Assembly: GCA_964470865.1 (NCBI GenBank)
Contig: CAYYFR010000107.1
Coordinates: forward strand, 1-18,784
Length of the DNA stretch: 18,784 nucleotides
Source: JAEUOS01 sp964470865
GTDB taxonomy: Bacteria; Pseudomonadota; Gammaproteobacteria; Burkholderiales; JAEUOS01
Direction: 5' to 3'
Shown here: positions 7,987-15,860 of the stretch, one piece after another
How positions within the stretch are numbered: the first letter of the stretch is position 1
Layout: each line of letters begins with the position of its first letter
Made by a program: the position numbers and the translations under genes
The notes under the pieces: generated by a model
Seen by the model: only the letters and a program-made list of their open reading frames with translations
What the model was told of the DNA's origin: nothing
The model's database searches: none

Positions 7987-9194
7987 ACAATTTGACCGCG
8001 CCCGCCGGGATCGTCCTGGTGCTTCACCATGACGCCGATCTCTACGGCTCCGACCAGTCGCTGTTGCGCACCGTGCGCGCGATGAAAGCCGGCGGCCTCA
8101 CACCGGTCGTGGTGCTGCCGCATGATGGCCCGTTGGTAGCCTTGATCCGGGCGGAAGGCGTGGAGTTGAACATCGGCCCGGTCGGCAAGGTGACACGCCA
8201 GTTGATGCGTCCGGCCGGCCTTCTCAGGCTGGCGCGCGATCTGTGGACATGTGTCCGCTTCCTGTCGCGGGTCGTGGCGGGCCGCAGGGTATTGCTGGTG
8301 TACAGCAATTCGGTGGCGGTGCTCGGTGGCGGCTTGTGGGCAAAATTGCACGCTGTGCCGCGGTTATGGCATGTGCGCGAAATCGTGGTCAGCCCGCGCC
8401 TTGCGGTGCGCGGGTTTCCGATGATGCTCGCGTTCATGGGGGGCTGGTGCGTGTGCAATTCGCACGCCACACGCAGCTGGATCACTACCGAAGCGCCGTC
8501 GCTGGCTGCGCGCAGTTCGGTCATTTGGAACGGGCTGGAGGCAATCGATCCGCCCGACCCCGAAGCCGTCGCCAAGTTGCGTGCGGCCCACATGATCGAA
8601 GCCGACCACGTGGTCGTTGCGTTGGTCGGCCGCATCAACCGCTGGAAAGGACAGGCGGTCTTGATCGAGGCGGCAGCGCTGCTCAGGCAGCAGCAACGCG
8701 CGACACTGCGCTTTTTCATCGTCGGGGATGTCGCTGACGGGCAAATTCATTATCGCGAAACAATGTTGGCGCAAATTGGCTCTGCCTGCCTCGAGGGGCA
8801 TGTTTTCTGGCTGCCTTTCACCCGTGAGGTCGACGTGGTTTGGGCGGCAACCGATATCGCGGTCGTGCCTTCGATCGAGCCCGAGCCCTTCGGACGGGTC
8901 GCTATTGAAGCGATGGCGCATGGCGTCGCGGTGGTGGCGAGCGCCCATGGAGGTCTGGCCGAGATCGTGGAGCATGGCAAGACGGGACTGCTGGTGCCGC
9001 CTGGTAACGCCCCAGAACTTGCAGACGCGATCGCCCGGCTGGCGGATTCGCCCGCACTGCGCAAGGCTTATGGCAGGGCGGGCATCGCGCGGCAGCAGAC
9101 CCATTTCAGCCAGGCCGAGCACGATCGCAGCCTCATGGCGCTGATGCGTGGTCTGCTGGCGCCCGGCGGCGCCGGAAACGGTGCGTCGCAATGA
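7983..9194 (+). CDS. Family 4 glycosyltransferase (GT-B fold)
   Basis: The product has 403 residues. The start is taken as GTG 7983, which overlaps the preceding TGA by four bases (GTGA) and gives MNNLTAPAGIVLVLHHDADL. The frame runs upstream only as a shadow. The N-terminal domain opens with HHDADLYGSDQSLL (15-28), where the acceptor loop usually lies. The C-terminal domain has ALVGRINRWKGQ (213-224), FIVGD (245-249) and an EX7E pair, Glu301 and Glu309, in EPFGRVAIE. It continues with AHGGLAEIVEHGKTGLLVPPGN. These are the hallmarks of retaining GT4 enzymes using a nucleotide sugar. Translational coupling to the previous transferase suggests that the two act in the same repeat unit. The sugar is not predictable. 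Confidence 0.9.
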   Translation: MNNLTAPAGIVLVLHHDADLYGSDQSLLRTVRAMKAGGLTPVVVLPHDGPLVALIRAEGVELNIGPVGKVTRQLMRPAGLLRLARDLWTCVRFLSRVVAGRRVLLVYSNSVAVLGGGLWAKLHAVPRLWHVREIVVSPRLAVRGFPMMLAFMGGWCVCNSHATRSWITTEAPSLAARSSVIWNGLEAIDPPDPEAVAKLRAAHMIEADHVVVALVGRINRWKGQAVLIEAAALLRQQQRATLRFFIVGDVADGQIHYRETMLAQIGSACLEGHVFWLPFTREVDVVWAATDIAVVPSIEPEPFGRVAIEAMAHGVAVVASAHGGLAEIVEHGKTGLLVPPGNAPELADAIARLADSPALRKAYGRAGIARQQTHFSQAEHDRSLMALMRGLLAPGGAGNGASQ

Positions 9195-9213
9195 GGAACG
9201 TTTCTTGCTGGAC

Positions 9214-10380
9214 ATGCGGTATGGGGAATCGGTTTTGATACGGACAGTACGCATCTTGGGCACGCACGGGGTGCCGGCCGCCTACGGCGGATTCGAGACC
9301 GCTGCCGAAAACATAGCACTGTTTCTGGTTCGCCATGGCTGGCGTGTCATCGTGTACTGCCAGGCCAAGGGCACCGGCGCGATCGTTGAAGACCGCTGGA
9401 ACGGCATCGAACGGGTAACCATTCCGGTCACGCTCGAAGGTTGGAAAGGCACTTCCCGCTTCGATTGGCTTTCGATTCGGCACGCGTGCCAATTTCGCGA
9501 CTTGTGCTTGACCTTCGGCTACAACACCGCGCTCTTCAACATTTTCCAGCGCATGAAGGGCGTCCCGAATGTCATCAACATGGATGGCATCGAATGGTCG
9601 CGAGCCCGCTGGGGGTTCGCCAAGCAGGCGATTCTTTACATCAACGAGCGCATCGGTTGCTTTGTCGGCAACCATCTCATCGCCGACCATCCGGAGATCG
9701 AGAAGTATCTCCTCACCCGTGCCCCGGCCCACAAGATCTCGACCTTGACCTACGGTGCGGACCCGGTGACGCAAGCGCCGACGGCCCCGGTGACCGCACT
9801 TGGGCTCGAACCCGGCCGGTACATGACCCTGATCGCACGCCCGATCCCGGAAAACACGATTCTCGAGATGGTGCGCGGCTTTTCCGTTCGGGCGCGTGGC
9901 TGCCAGCTCGCAGTGTTCGGAAAGTTCGAACCCGAAACCGACGAATACCATCGGCAGGTGTTGGCGGCGGCCGGCCCCGAGGTGAAGTTCATCGGGCCCC
10001 TGTACGAAAAGGGCGCGGTGCAGGCAGTGCGCTTCCACAGCCTGGCCTATGTCCACGGCCACACCGTCGGCGGCACCAATCCTTCGCTGGTGGAGGCGAT
10101 GGCGGCGGCCAATGCAGTGATCGCGCACGACAATCCGTACAACCGCTGGGTGGCGCGCGACGCGGCGCTCTACTTCGCCGACGAGGGTTCGTTTTCCAAC
10201 TGTGTGGGCGCGCTCCTGTCGAAGCCCGACCAGTTGGCCGCCTTGCGGACGGCGAGCCGGCGCCGCTTTGAAGAGGAATTCACCTGGGATCACGTGGCTG
10301 GCCAGTATGAAAAGCTTTTGTTGCGATTTCTCCCGGCTGGCGGCGCCGCGGCGCCGGGCGCGAGTTCGTTCAACACCTGA
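9214..10380 (+). CDS. DUF1972-type glycosyltransferase (rhamnosyltransferase-like)
   Basis: The product has 388 residues from ATG 9214. The opening ILGTHGVPAAYGGFETAAEN (14-33) and NMDGIEWSRARWG (122-134) are the signatures of the DUF1972 / Cps2T-WchF / RgpB-like group, several of which transfer L-rhamnose. The C-terminal half has a GT-B donor domain with GPLYEKG, HTVGGTNPSLVEAMA and a final helix typical of GT4 clan members. It should add a sugar, perhaps rhamnose, to the repeat unit. The start is uncertain. TTG 9205 has a good ribosome site (GAGGA at 9193-9197, 7-base gap). TTG 9235 would place the start closest to the family norm. No dTDP-rhamnose genes are in the window, so rhamnose is an inference from the family. 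Confidence 0.85.
   Translation: MRYGESVLIRTVRILGTHGVPAAYGGFETAAENIALFLVRHGWRVIVYCQAKGTGAIVEDRWNGIERVTIPVTLEGWKGTSRFDWLSIRHACQFRDLCLTFGYNTALFNIFQRMKGVPNVINMDGIEWSRARWGFAKQAILYINERIGCFVGNHLIADHPEIEKYLLTRAPAHKISTLTYGADPVTQAPTAPVTALGLEPGRYMTLIARPIPENTILEMVRGFSVRARGCQLAVFGKFEPETDEYHRQVLAAAGPEVKFIGPLYEKGAVQAVRFHSLAYVHGHTVGGTNPSLVEAMAAANAVIAHDNPYNRWVARDAALYFADEGSFSNCVGALLSKPDQLAALRTASRRRFEEEFTWDHVAGQYEKLLLRFLPAGGAAAPGASSFNT
10341..10356. repeat. 16-bp perfect GC palindrome near the end of the DUF1972 glycosyltransferase gene
   Basis: CGGCGCCGCGGCGCCG is its own reverse complement. It encodes part of a Gly/Ala/Pro-rich tail 24 bases before the stop. No T-run follows. In such GC-rich alanine/glycine codons it may be chance, but it could form a strong hairpin at the junction between two transferase genes. 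Confidence 0.45.
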
Positions 10381-10394
10381 GAATCGGACATCCA

Positions 10395-12059
10395 GTGCAG
10401 ATGCCAACGGGGGCGGACGACGTGGTGCTCGGGAAAATGGAAGGCATTTCCGCGACAACGGCGGGCTTGTTCTGCTTCGGTTGGGCGATCGGCTCGTCGT
10501 CGCCGATCGCGCGCGTGGAGATTGCCGATTCAAACGGGCGCGCGATCCCTGGGATCAATGAAATCGCCTATGGCGGTCGCCGCGACGACATTGGCCAGCT
10601 GCATGCCGATGTGCCGGCCGCAGCACGATCCGGCCTGTATTTCTTTGGCGATCGGTCGGTCGCAAGTACGTTGGCGGGCATGGTGCTGGTATTCCATCTC
10701 GACTCGGGAGCGGTGTTACGGCGGACGTGGCAGAGTTTCAAAGGCGAGCCTGCTGCAGGGGTACCTCGCGATCTGAATTCGCGTCGCTGGACGCTCGGGC
10801 ATGCATGGGCGAGTGCGTGGCGGCTTCTCAGGCAGCGCAAGTACCGCGCGGTCGCGGTCGCCGTGGCAGCGAAATTCAGCCGCCTGCCCAAGGCTGAGCG
10901 CGATCCGCTCGCGAGAGTGGCGTCGGCTCTCGCGGCGGCGGGCGACGGTCCCTGCACGCTGATGCTAGACCATGACTTGGGCGGGGGCGCAAACGCCTAT
11001 CGCGAACGCCGGATCGCCGAGCAGGTCCGCCATGGCGGCAAGGTAGTCATGATGTCCTATCACGTGCTCACGGCGCGGCACTTCGTCGAAGTCGTGACCA
11101 GCGGCCTGTGTCGGCGCTGGGCGCTGGAAGACCTGAATTGCATCGCGCATTTGTGCCGACGGGGGATATTCGCGAGTATCCACTACAACACCGCGGTGTC
11201 GCTGCCGGAACCGGTCGGGATCGCCCGGTTGCTTGTCACCCTGCGGGGCATGGCCGGTGTTTCACTGTCTGTCGCGATGCATGACTATTTCCTGCTGTGC
11301 CCGTCACACTACCTGCTCGATTTCAGCGGCACGTACTGCGGCGTTCCGGCGCTGACGCGGTGTGCTGATTGCCTGGCCAGGCACACCGACTCCTATGTGG
11401 CCCGGCACGCGAGCCGCGATATCGTTGAATGGCGGCGCGCTTGGGGAGCGGTCCTCGCTGTTGCCGATGACATCACCTGCTTTTCCGACGCGTCCTGCCG
11501 GCTCGTCATCAAGGCCTATCCGGACATCGATGCCGGCCGCATCGTAGTGCGTCCCCATGTGGCCGACTATGCTCGGCACCACACGCTCAAGCTGCCCTCC
11601 GGGCCGTTGTGCATCGGCGTGGTGGGCAAGATTGGCCATGCGAAGGGCGCGGACGTCGTCAAGCACCTCGCGGACAAGATCAGGGCGCGTGGTCTGGACG
11701 TGAGCATCGTCGTGATCGGAACCATGGGCGTGGCCGCGGACCGGAAAGTCGTGCGCGAGACCGGGCCCTACAGCCAAGGCCGGCTTGCCGACATCATCGA
11801 AGGGTCGAGTGCGAATCTTTTCCTGTTTCATTCGATCTGGCCGGAAACGTTTTCATACGTCTGCGAGGAACTCATGCAGTTCGGCGTGCCATTGGCCTGC
11901 TTCGACCTCGGCGCGCCGGCAGAGCGCGTGGCTGCCTACCATTCCGGGCTAGTGATCGGGGACGCGGACAGGGAATCAAACTTGCTTGATACGTTGATCG
12001 CTTTCCACGAGCGCATGGAGACTGCGCGGCAGGCGGGTGGTACGGGCAGCGGTGGGTGA
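10395..12059 (+). CDS. GT4-like glycosyltransferase with N-terminal beta-rich domain and Cys cluster
   Basis: At 554 residues the product is longer than ordinary GT4 enzymes. Residues about 8-115 form an extra, beta-rich, GT-unlike region (VLGKMEGISATTAGLFCFGW, then VEIADSNGRAIPG) that I cannot name. A helical linker leads to MLDHDLGGGANAYRER (190-205), the usual acceptor-side glycine loop. Next comes HDYFLLCPSHYLLDFSGTYC (296-315) followed by Cys323 and Cys326. The four cysteines (302, 315, 323, 326) look like a metal knuckle and recur in a subgroup of O-antigen transferases. The C-terminal half has VVGKIGHAKGADVV (409-422) and an EX7E pair, Glu484 and Glu492. It should transfer one sugar on the cytoplasmic side. 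GTG 10395 and ATG 10401 are both possible starts. It lies 14 bases after the DUF1972 gene. Confidence 0.8.
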   Translation: MQMPTGADDVVLGKMEGISATTAGLFCFGWAIGSSSPIARVEIADSNGRAIPGINEIAYGGRRDDIGQLHADVPAAARSGLYFFGDRSVASTLAGMVLVFHLDSGAVLRRTWQSFKGEPAAGVPRDLNSRRWTLGHAWASAWRLLRQRKYRAVAVAVAAKFSRLPKAERDPLARVASALAAAGDGPCTLMLDHDLGGGANAYRERRIAEQVRHGGKVVMMSYHVLTARHFVEVVTSGLCRRWALEDLNCIAHLCRRGIFASIHYNTAVSLPEPVGIARLLVTLRGMAGVSLSVAMHDYFLLCPSHYLLDFSGTYCGVPALTRCADCLARHTDSYVARHASRDIVEWRRAWGAVLAVADDITCFSDASCRLVIKAYPDIDAGRIVVRPHVADYARHHTLKLPSGPLCIGVVGKIGHAKGADVVKHLADKIRARGLDVSIVVIGTMGVAADRKVVRETGPYSQGRLADIIEGSSANLFLFHSIWPETFSYVCEELMQFGVPLACFDLGAPAERVAAYHSGLVIGDADRESNLLDTLIAFHERMETARQAGGTGSGG

Positions 12060-12095
12060 GCCTTTCGAATCAATTTCATTTCTGGGATAGCGCAA

Positions 12096-13190
12096 ATGCT
12101 CAAGGTCGCGGTGGTTGGATTGGGGAAGATGGGGTTGTCGCATCATGCGATGATCAACGCGCATCCGCGTGTCGAGGTGGTGGCGATCTGCGATTCGGCC
12201 GGTTACTTGCTCGACATCCTCAGCAAGTACACCGGGGTGCGCACGTACACGGATTTCGACGCCATGCTGCGCGAGGTCGAACTCGACGCGATGATCGTCG
12301 CCACCCCGTCGAGCATGCATGCGCGCATGGTCAAGGCCGCACTCGACAAGGGAATACACGTCTTTTGCGAGAAGCCGTTTTGCCTCACCTCCCGGGATGG
12401 AGAGGAACTTACGAAACTGGCGGCGCAGAAGAAGCTGGTGAGCCAGGTCGGATATCACAATCGGTTCGTCGGTGCCTTCCAGGAAGTAAAGCGGCTCCTT
12501 GACTATGGCGCGATCGGCCAGGTGACGCACGCACTGGCCGAGGCCTATGGGCCGGTGGTGCTCAAACCCAAGGGCTCCACCTGGCGCACCCAGCGTTCCG
12601 AAGGCGGCGGTTGCCTTTACGACTATGCGGCCCACCCCCTGAACCTGATCAACTGGTATTTGGGAGCGCCGGTCGGCGTCGGCGGCGCCGTTCTCAACAA
12701 AATCTTTTCCCGCGATACCGATGACGAGGTATTCGGGTCGCTCTTCTACACCGACGGCGTGAGTGCACAGCTCTCGGTCAGTTGGAGCGACGAGTCGTAC
12801 CGGAAAATGACCACGAAGATCACCCTCTGGGGAACGCAAGGCCGCATCTATGCCGATCGCCAGGAGTGCCAGGCGTATCTGCGTGACACGGCAGCGCCTC
12901 CGGCGGGCTACAAGCAAGGCTGGAACGTGCGCTACACCACCGAGCTGACCGAACCCGTGTGGTTCTACGTGCGCGGCGAGGAGTATTCGGCGCAGCTCGA
13001 TTACTTCGTCCGCGCGATCGAGGAAGGCCGCGCGGGCGACAACGTGAATTCCTTCGCCTCCGCGCTGCTGACCGACCAGGTCATCGAGATGCTGATCGAC
13101 GATGCCGCCAGTGGTCCGTCGCGTATGGCCGGCGACTCGTCGGCTGTGCCGGCGAAGGCGAAACGCGGATTCTTCTCGCTTGGGCGCTGA
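12096..13190 (+). CDS. Gfo/Idh/MocA family NAD(P)-dependent sugar oxidoreductase
   Basis: The product has 364 residues. The N-terminal Rossmann fold has VAVVGLGKMGLSHH (4-17), a basic or acidic end of strand 2 (AICDSAG) and VATPSSMHARMVKAAL (68-83). CEKPF (91-95) carries the family lysine (Lys93). The C-terminal half has the GGGCLYDYAAHPLNLINWYLG segment, with the Asp and His of the active site, and a long beta sheet. Such enzymes oxidise or reduce nucleotide sugars or inositols, for example in 3-keto or deoxy-sugar routes. ATG 12096 is preceded by a weak purine stretch (GGGATAG, 12084-12090). It sits 36 bases after a transferase gene and 44 bases before the AKR-like gene, which suggests that the two make one modified sugar together. 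The substrate is unknown. Confidence 0.9.
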   Translation: MLKVAVVGLGKMGLSHHAMINAHPRVEVVAICDSAGYLLDILSKYTGVRTYTDFDAMLREVELDAMIVATPSSMHARMVKAALDKGIHVFCEKPFCLTSRDGEELTKLAAQKKLVSQVGYHNRFVGAFQEVKRLLDYGAIGQVTHALAEAYGPVVLKPKGSTWRTQRSEGGGCLYDYAAHPLNLINWYLGAPVGVGGAVLNKIFSRDTDDEVFGSLFYTDGVSAQLSVSWSDESYRKMTTKITLWGTQGRIYADRQECQAYLRDTAAPPAGYKQGWNVRYTTELTEPVWFYVRGEEYSAQLDYFVRAIEEGRAGDNVNSFASALLTDQVIEMLIDDAASGPSRMAGDSSAVPAKAKRGFFSLGR

Positions 13191-13234
13191 ACTCGTGCGG
13201 GTCTTCCGCCAGTCTTGGATTGGATACTGAAACA

Positions 13235-14113
13235 ATGGACAAACTGCTTTTTGGTGACAACCAGTTCTTCGGCGTCAACCACATGTCGGAGGAGAAGGCG
13301 CGCGCTCAGTTGATGCGCTTTCAGGAGATCGGCGCGGTCATCGACGTGCTCGATCAGGCCTACGATGAGGGGATCAAGACGTTCATGTGCACCACGCACG
13401 ATCGCATCGGCCAGGTTTGCGATCATATGCGCGCAAATCCGGAGCGCTACAAGGACTACGTGTTCTATCCGGGCATGCCGTACGCGCACAAGTACGCCAA
13501 CGCCGTCACCGAGGATGGCATGCTGGGGGCGCTCAAGCGCTTCCTGCCCGACGAAGGGCTGATGAACGCGATGGTGCGGGGCGGACTTTCGCTGGCGAAA
13601 AAAGACATCGAAGGCATCACCACCTTGCTCGTCGACGCCGAAATGAAGATGTTCGGGGGCCTGAATACGCCGGTCATCTTCCTCATGAATGTGGTGGTGG
13701 ATCTTCTGCTCGGACTGAAGTTCTACGACGCTTTCAGGATTTTCTCCGACCACGTCAGAAAGCGCTACGGCGCGGATCCCGGCTTCTTCAGCATGAACAT
13801 GCCGTTGCTGCTCAAGGTGCTCGCGGATCAGGGTATCGAAAATCCGATCGTATGCTCGAACATCAACAAGATCGGCTTTCGCATGTGCGGAGGCATCCAG
13901 GCATACGAGCGCGCCTTGAGCGAGCACAAGTGCCGCGCGATCGCCATGTCGGTGTTCGCGTCGGGCGCGATCCCGCCGCGCGAAGCGATCGAGTGGGTTT
14001 GCCAACTGCCGAACATCAGTTCTATCGTGTTCGGCGCATCCAGCCGCGCGAACATCCGCAACACCCGCGATTTGGTGGAGCGGGCATGGCGCCCGGTCCC
14101 GTCCCAACCGTGA
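13235..14113 (+). CDS. Aldo/keto reductase-like TIM-barrel protein lacking the usual active-site signature
   Basis: The product has 292 residues. The start MDKLLFGDNQFFGVNHMSEE and the end ISSIVFGASSRANIRNTRDL match the first strand and the C-terminal cofactor-side motif of aldo/keto reductases, so a barrel related to that family is likely. Where AKRs have a DTAxxYG motif with catalytic Asp and Tyr, this protein has KTFMCTTHDRIGQ (48-60). I find neither residue in the expected place. YPGMPYAHKYANAV (78-91), a hydrophobic insert (VIFLMNVVVDLLLG, 147-160) and MCGGIQAYERALSEHKCRA (217-235) look distinctive. A lyase, isomerase or altered reductase acting with the upstream Gfo/Idh/MocA enzyme on a nucleotide sugar is possible but unproven. 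ATG 13235 has no strong ribosome site. A longer frame to 12959 overlaps the upstream gene and is a shadow. Confidence 0.7.
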   Translation: MDKLLFGDNQFFGVNHMSEEKARAQLMRFQEIGAVIDVLDQAYDEGIKTFMCTTHDRIGQVCDHMRANPERYKDYVFYPGMPYAHKYANAVTEDGMLGALKRFLPDEGLMNAMVRGGLSLAKKDIEGITTLLVDAEMKMFGGLNTPVIFLMNVVVDLLLGLKFYDAFRIFSDHVRKRYGADPGFFSMNMPLLLKVLADQGIENPIVCSNINKIGFRMCGGIQAYERALSEHKCRAIAMSVFASGAIPPREAIEWVCQLPNISSIVFGASSRANIRNTRDLVERAWRPVPSQP

Positions 14114-14225
14114 AGGCGCGCGGCTCTTCTGCCAGCGGTCAAAAGGGGGCTGAGCTGGGCAGGACCTGTAGCAGGCGGATCCCATGTGCGCATGATTCGC
14201 TGATCATCCGATCGTCAACCACCCG

Positions 14226-14232
14226 AAGGGGA
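14226..14232 (+). promoter_or_regulatory. Strong ribosome binding site for the methyltransferase gene
   Basis: AAGGGGA lies 5 bases before ATG 14238 and fixes this start. It is the clearest Shine-Dalgarno sequence in the window. It follows a 124-base gap, so this gene can be translated independently of those before it. Confidence 0.65.
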
Positions 14233-14237
14233 ACATC

Positions 14238-15119
14238 ATGAGTGACCTCGCGCTCTCAATCGGCGCCGCGCTGGAGATCAAGGCGCTGGCGGCTACGTCG
14301 CTCGCCAAACTTGCGCCAGCATCGGCAGGTCATGCCTTCGCCCGGCGCGGTGTCGCCCGGCCGATCGACTACATGCGCTATGCCGAGTTCGAGGCGATGC
14401 TGCGGGATCTCGACATGTACCCGGAATTGTCATTACTGGACGTGAGCAGCCCGCAATGGTTCACGATCCTGCTGGCGCACAGGTTTCCGCGCTGCACGTT
14501 TCACTACACCAACATCATCGATAGCGAACTCGATCCGTTCCGTGAGATTGGCCGCGCGTTGAGTCTGGAAAATCTGGTTTACGAGAAGGCGGACGTGCGC
14601 AAGCTTGCCTATGGCGATGCATCGTTCGACCGTGTGATTTCGATATCCGTCCTTGAGCACGTCTATCCTGAGGTTGGCGGCGACGTTGCGGCTATGCAGG
14701 AAATCCGCCGCGTGCTCAAGCCCGGCGGACGCCTGGTGCTCACGGTGCCATTCAAGTCTGTGCGCAACATAGTCTTCAAGGACGACGAGGTCTACGAGCG
14801 CAGGGAGCGGACACGGAATTTCTTCGCGCGCGAGTATGACGCCGCGATGTTCCAGGAACTCGTCGTGACCAGCGGCATGACGCCGTCGGAGGCCTGGTTG
14901 ATTTGCGAACGTTCGGGAATGTTCGCGCTCGACTACTACGAGTGGGGACCCGGCAAGGACAATCCGGCCGGGAAGGTTGCGAACAGGATCAGGCGCCTTG
15001 CGGAGCGCGCAATGGGCAGATCGTTCGACCAAACGCTGGCAGCGCGCTACCTGGATGTTTCACGCGCTCAAACGGGCCGACTGGTCAATATCGCGGTGGC
15101 GCTTTCAAGGCAACCCTGA
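14238..15119 (+). CDS. SAM-dependent class I methyltransferase
   Basis: The product has 293 residues. The core runs from about residue 64 to 175. It has a first strand LSLLDVSSPQW (64-74), FDRVISISVLEHVYPEVGGD (130-149) and EIRRVLKPGGRLVLTVPF (155-172), the usual motif IV-VI block of methyltransferase family 11. The first motif lacks the glycines of the normal D-x-G-x-G-x-G loop, so SAM binding must differ or be weakened. After the core, YERRERTRNFFAREYD and LDYYEWGPGKDN are not assignable. An O- or N-methylation of a sugar in the repeat unit is the natural guess from context. A strong ribosome site supports ATG 14238. It is the last + strand gene before a convergent small membrane gene, so it may close the operon, although I see no terminator. 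Confidence 0.82.
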   Translation: MSDLALSIGAALEIKALAATSLAKLAPASAGHAFARRGVARPIDYMRYAEFEAMLRDLDMYPELSLLDVSSPQWFTILLAHRFPRCTFHYTNIIDSELDPFREIGRALSLENLVYEKADVRKLAYGDASFDRVISISVLEHVYPEVGGDVAAMQEIRRVLKPGGRLVLTVPFKSVRNIVFKDDEVYERRERTRNFFAREYDAAMFQELVVTSGMTPSEAWLICERSGMFALDYYEWGPGKDNPAGKVANRIRRLAERAMGRSFDQTLAARYLDVSRAQTGRLVNIAVALSRQP

Positions 15120-15153
15120 GTCCCGCAGGCCGGCAAATTTCAAGCGACCGCGC

Positions 15154-15519
15154 TCACTCTTTAATCTGACGCCATTCACGTGCGTCGTCGAGGAGCCGCA
15201 GACCGCGACCCGCAGCGAGCGCTGCCAGTATCGCGACCAAAGCCAGCGCCAGAACGTTCGACATCAGGTTGATCAAGAGCGCTGTGCTGTTGGTGAACGG
15301 ATTGCCCAGCAGAAAGGCGTTGGCGAGCATCAGAGCGGCGACAAGGCCGCACAGACGCAAGCCCGACCTGACCCCGTAGCCGAGGCTGGTGAGGATGATC
15401 GGGAGGGCGTAGAGGATCCAGGGGTTGATGTCACGTCCGGCGGCAAAGTCGAGCGCGTCGATGACTCCGATGAGCGCGAGTTGATAGATCAGGGGAAGTG
15501 CATCCGGCTTGGTGTGCAT
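15154..15519 (-). CDS. Small membrane protein resembling an orphan sensor N-terminal domain
   Basis: The product has 121 residues with about four hydrophobic segments. LIGVIDALDFAAGRDINPWILYALPIIL (split around residues 16-43) recalls the N-terminal membrane sensor domains of many histidine kinases and diguanylate cyclases, with their D-x-x-x-G-x-x-I-x-x-x-x-x-Y-x-x-P pattern. The protein ends in a short charged helix (LRLLDDAREWRQIKE) with no kinase, GGDEF or other output domain. I chose ATG at 15519 because the membrane domain begins there. The frame continues upstream to 15798, but that part has no membrane or family character and looks like chance. It is convergent with the methyltransferase gene, 34 bases apart, and separates the operon from the second beta-helix gene. 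Function is unknown. A stand-alone membrane protein is just as likely as a truncated sensor. Confidence 0.6.
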   Translation of the reverse strand: MHTKPDALPLIYQLALIGVIDALDFAAGRDINPWILYALPIILTSLGYGVRSGLRLCGLVAALMLANAFLLGNPFTNSTALLINLMSNVLALALVAILAALAAGRGLRLLDDAREWRQIKE

Positions 15520-15723
15520 GGCGTTGCGCCCGTCTTTAGAGTCGATCAGTCTGATCCGAAATGATTTTCGCGTTTTTCCATTCAGCGCTACGTGCCGAAA
15601 AACCTCTCCGAACCTGGATTTTCCGGCCCATTTCACAAGAGCAGTCCCTCGCCAACCAAACACGTGCGCATTCTTGGACAGCAAAGCGCGGTGGAGCACA
15701 CACTTGAAATCTGATCCTTCATC

Positions 15724-15739
15724 ACAAAGTAACAAAGTA
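15724..15739 (+). repeat. Perfect tandem 8-mer ACAAAGTA x2
   Basis: ACAAAGTA occurs twice with no spacer in the intergenic stretch upstream of both divergent genes. It could be a small operator or chance. Confidence 0.45.
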
Positions 15740-15844
15740 GCTATCAAATCGGTACCAAGCTTGTCTTGGCTGTTTCGGACAGCAGGGGACATGGGCATAG
15801 TGCCATCAAACTTGCCGTTTGAATGCGGGGAATAAGCCTGATCA

Positions 15845-15860
15845 TGTGACGTGGTTCATA
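15845..15860. promoter_or_regulatory. CRP/Clp-like binding site
   Basis: TGTGA-CGTGGT-TCATA matches the CRP consensus TGTGA-N6-TCACA at 9 of 10 conserved positions and is followed by TTT. CRP homologues, including Clp of xanthomonads, bind this consensus and control exopolysaccharide genes. If GATAAT at 15912-15917 is a -10, the site centre would be about 71 bases upstream of transcription, a usual activating distance. The -35 is poor, so the promoter is only a guess. Confidence 0.4.

Noticed and set aside
15120..15153. Bidirectional terminator between the methyltransferase and the convergent membrane gene
   Set aside because: No stem longer than a few bases and no T-run could be found.
15520..15798. 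N-terminal extension of the minus-strand membrane protein to 214 residues
   Set aside because: The added part has no membrane segment or family character, and the recognisable domain begins at the ATG at 15519.
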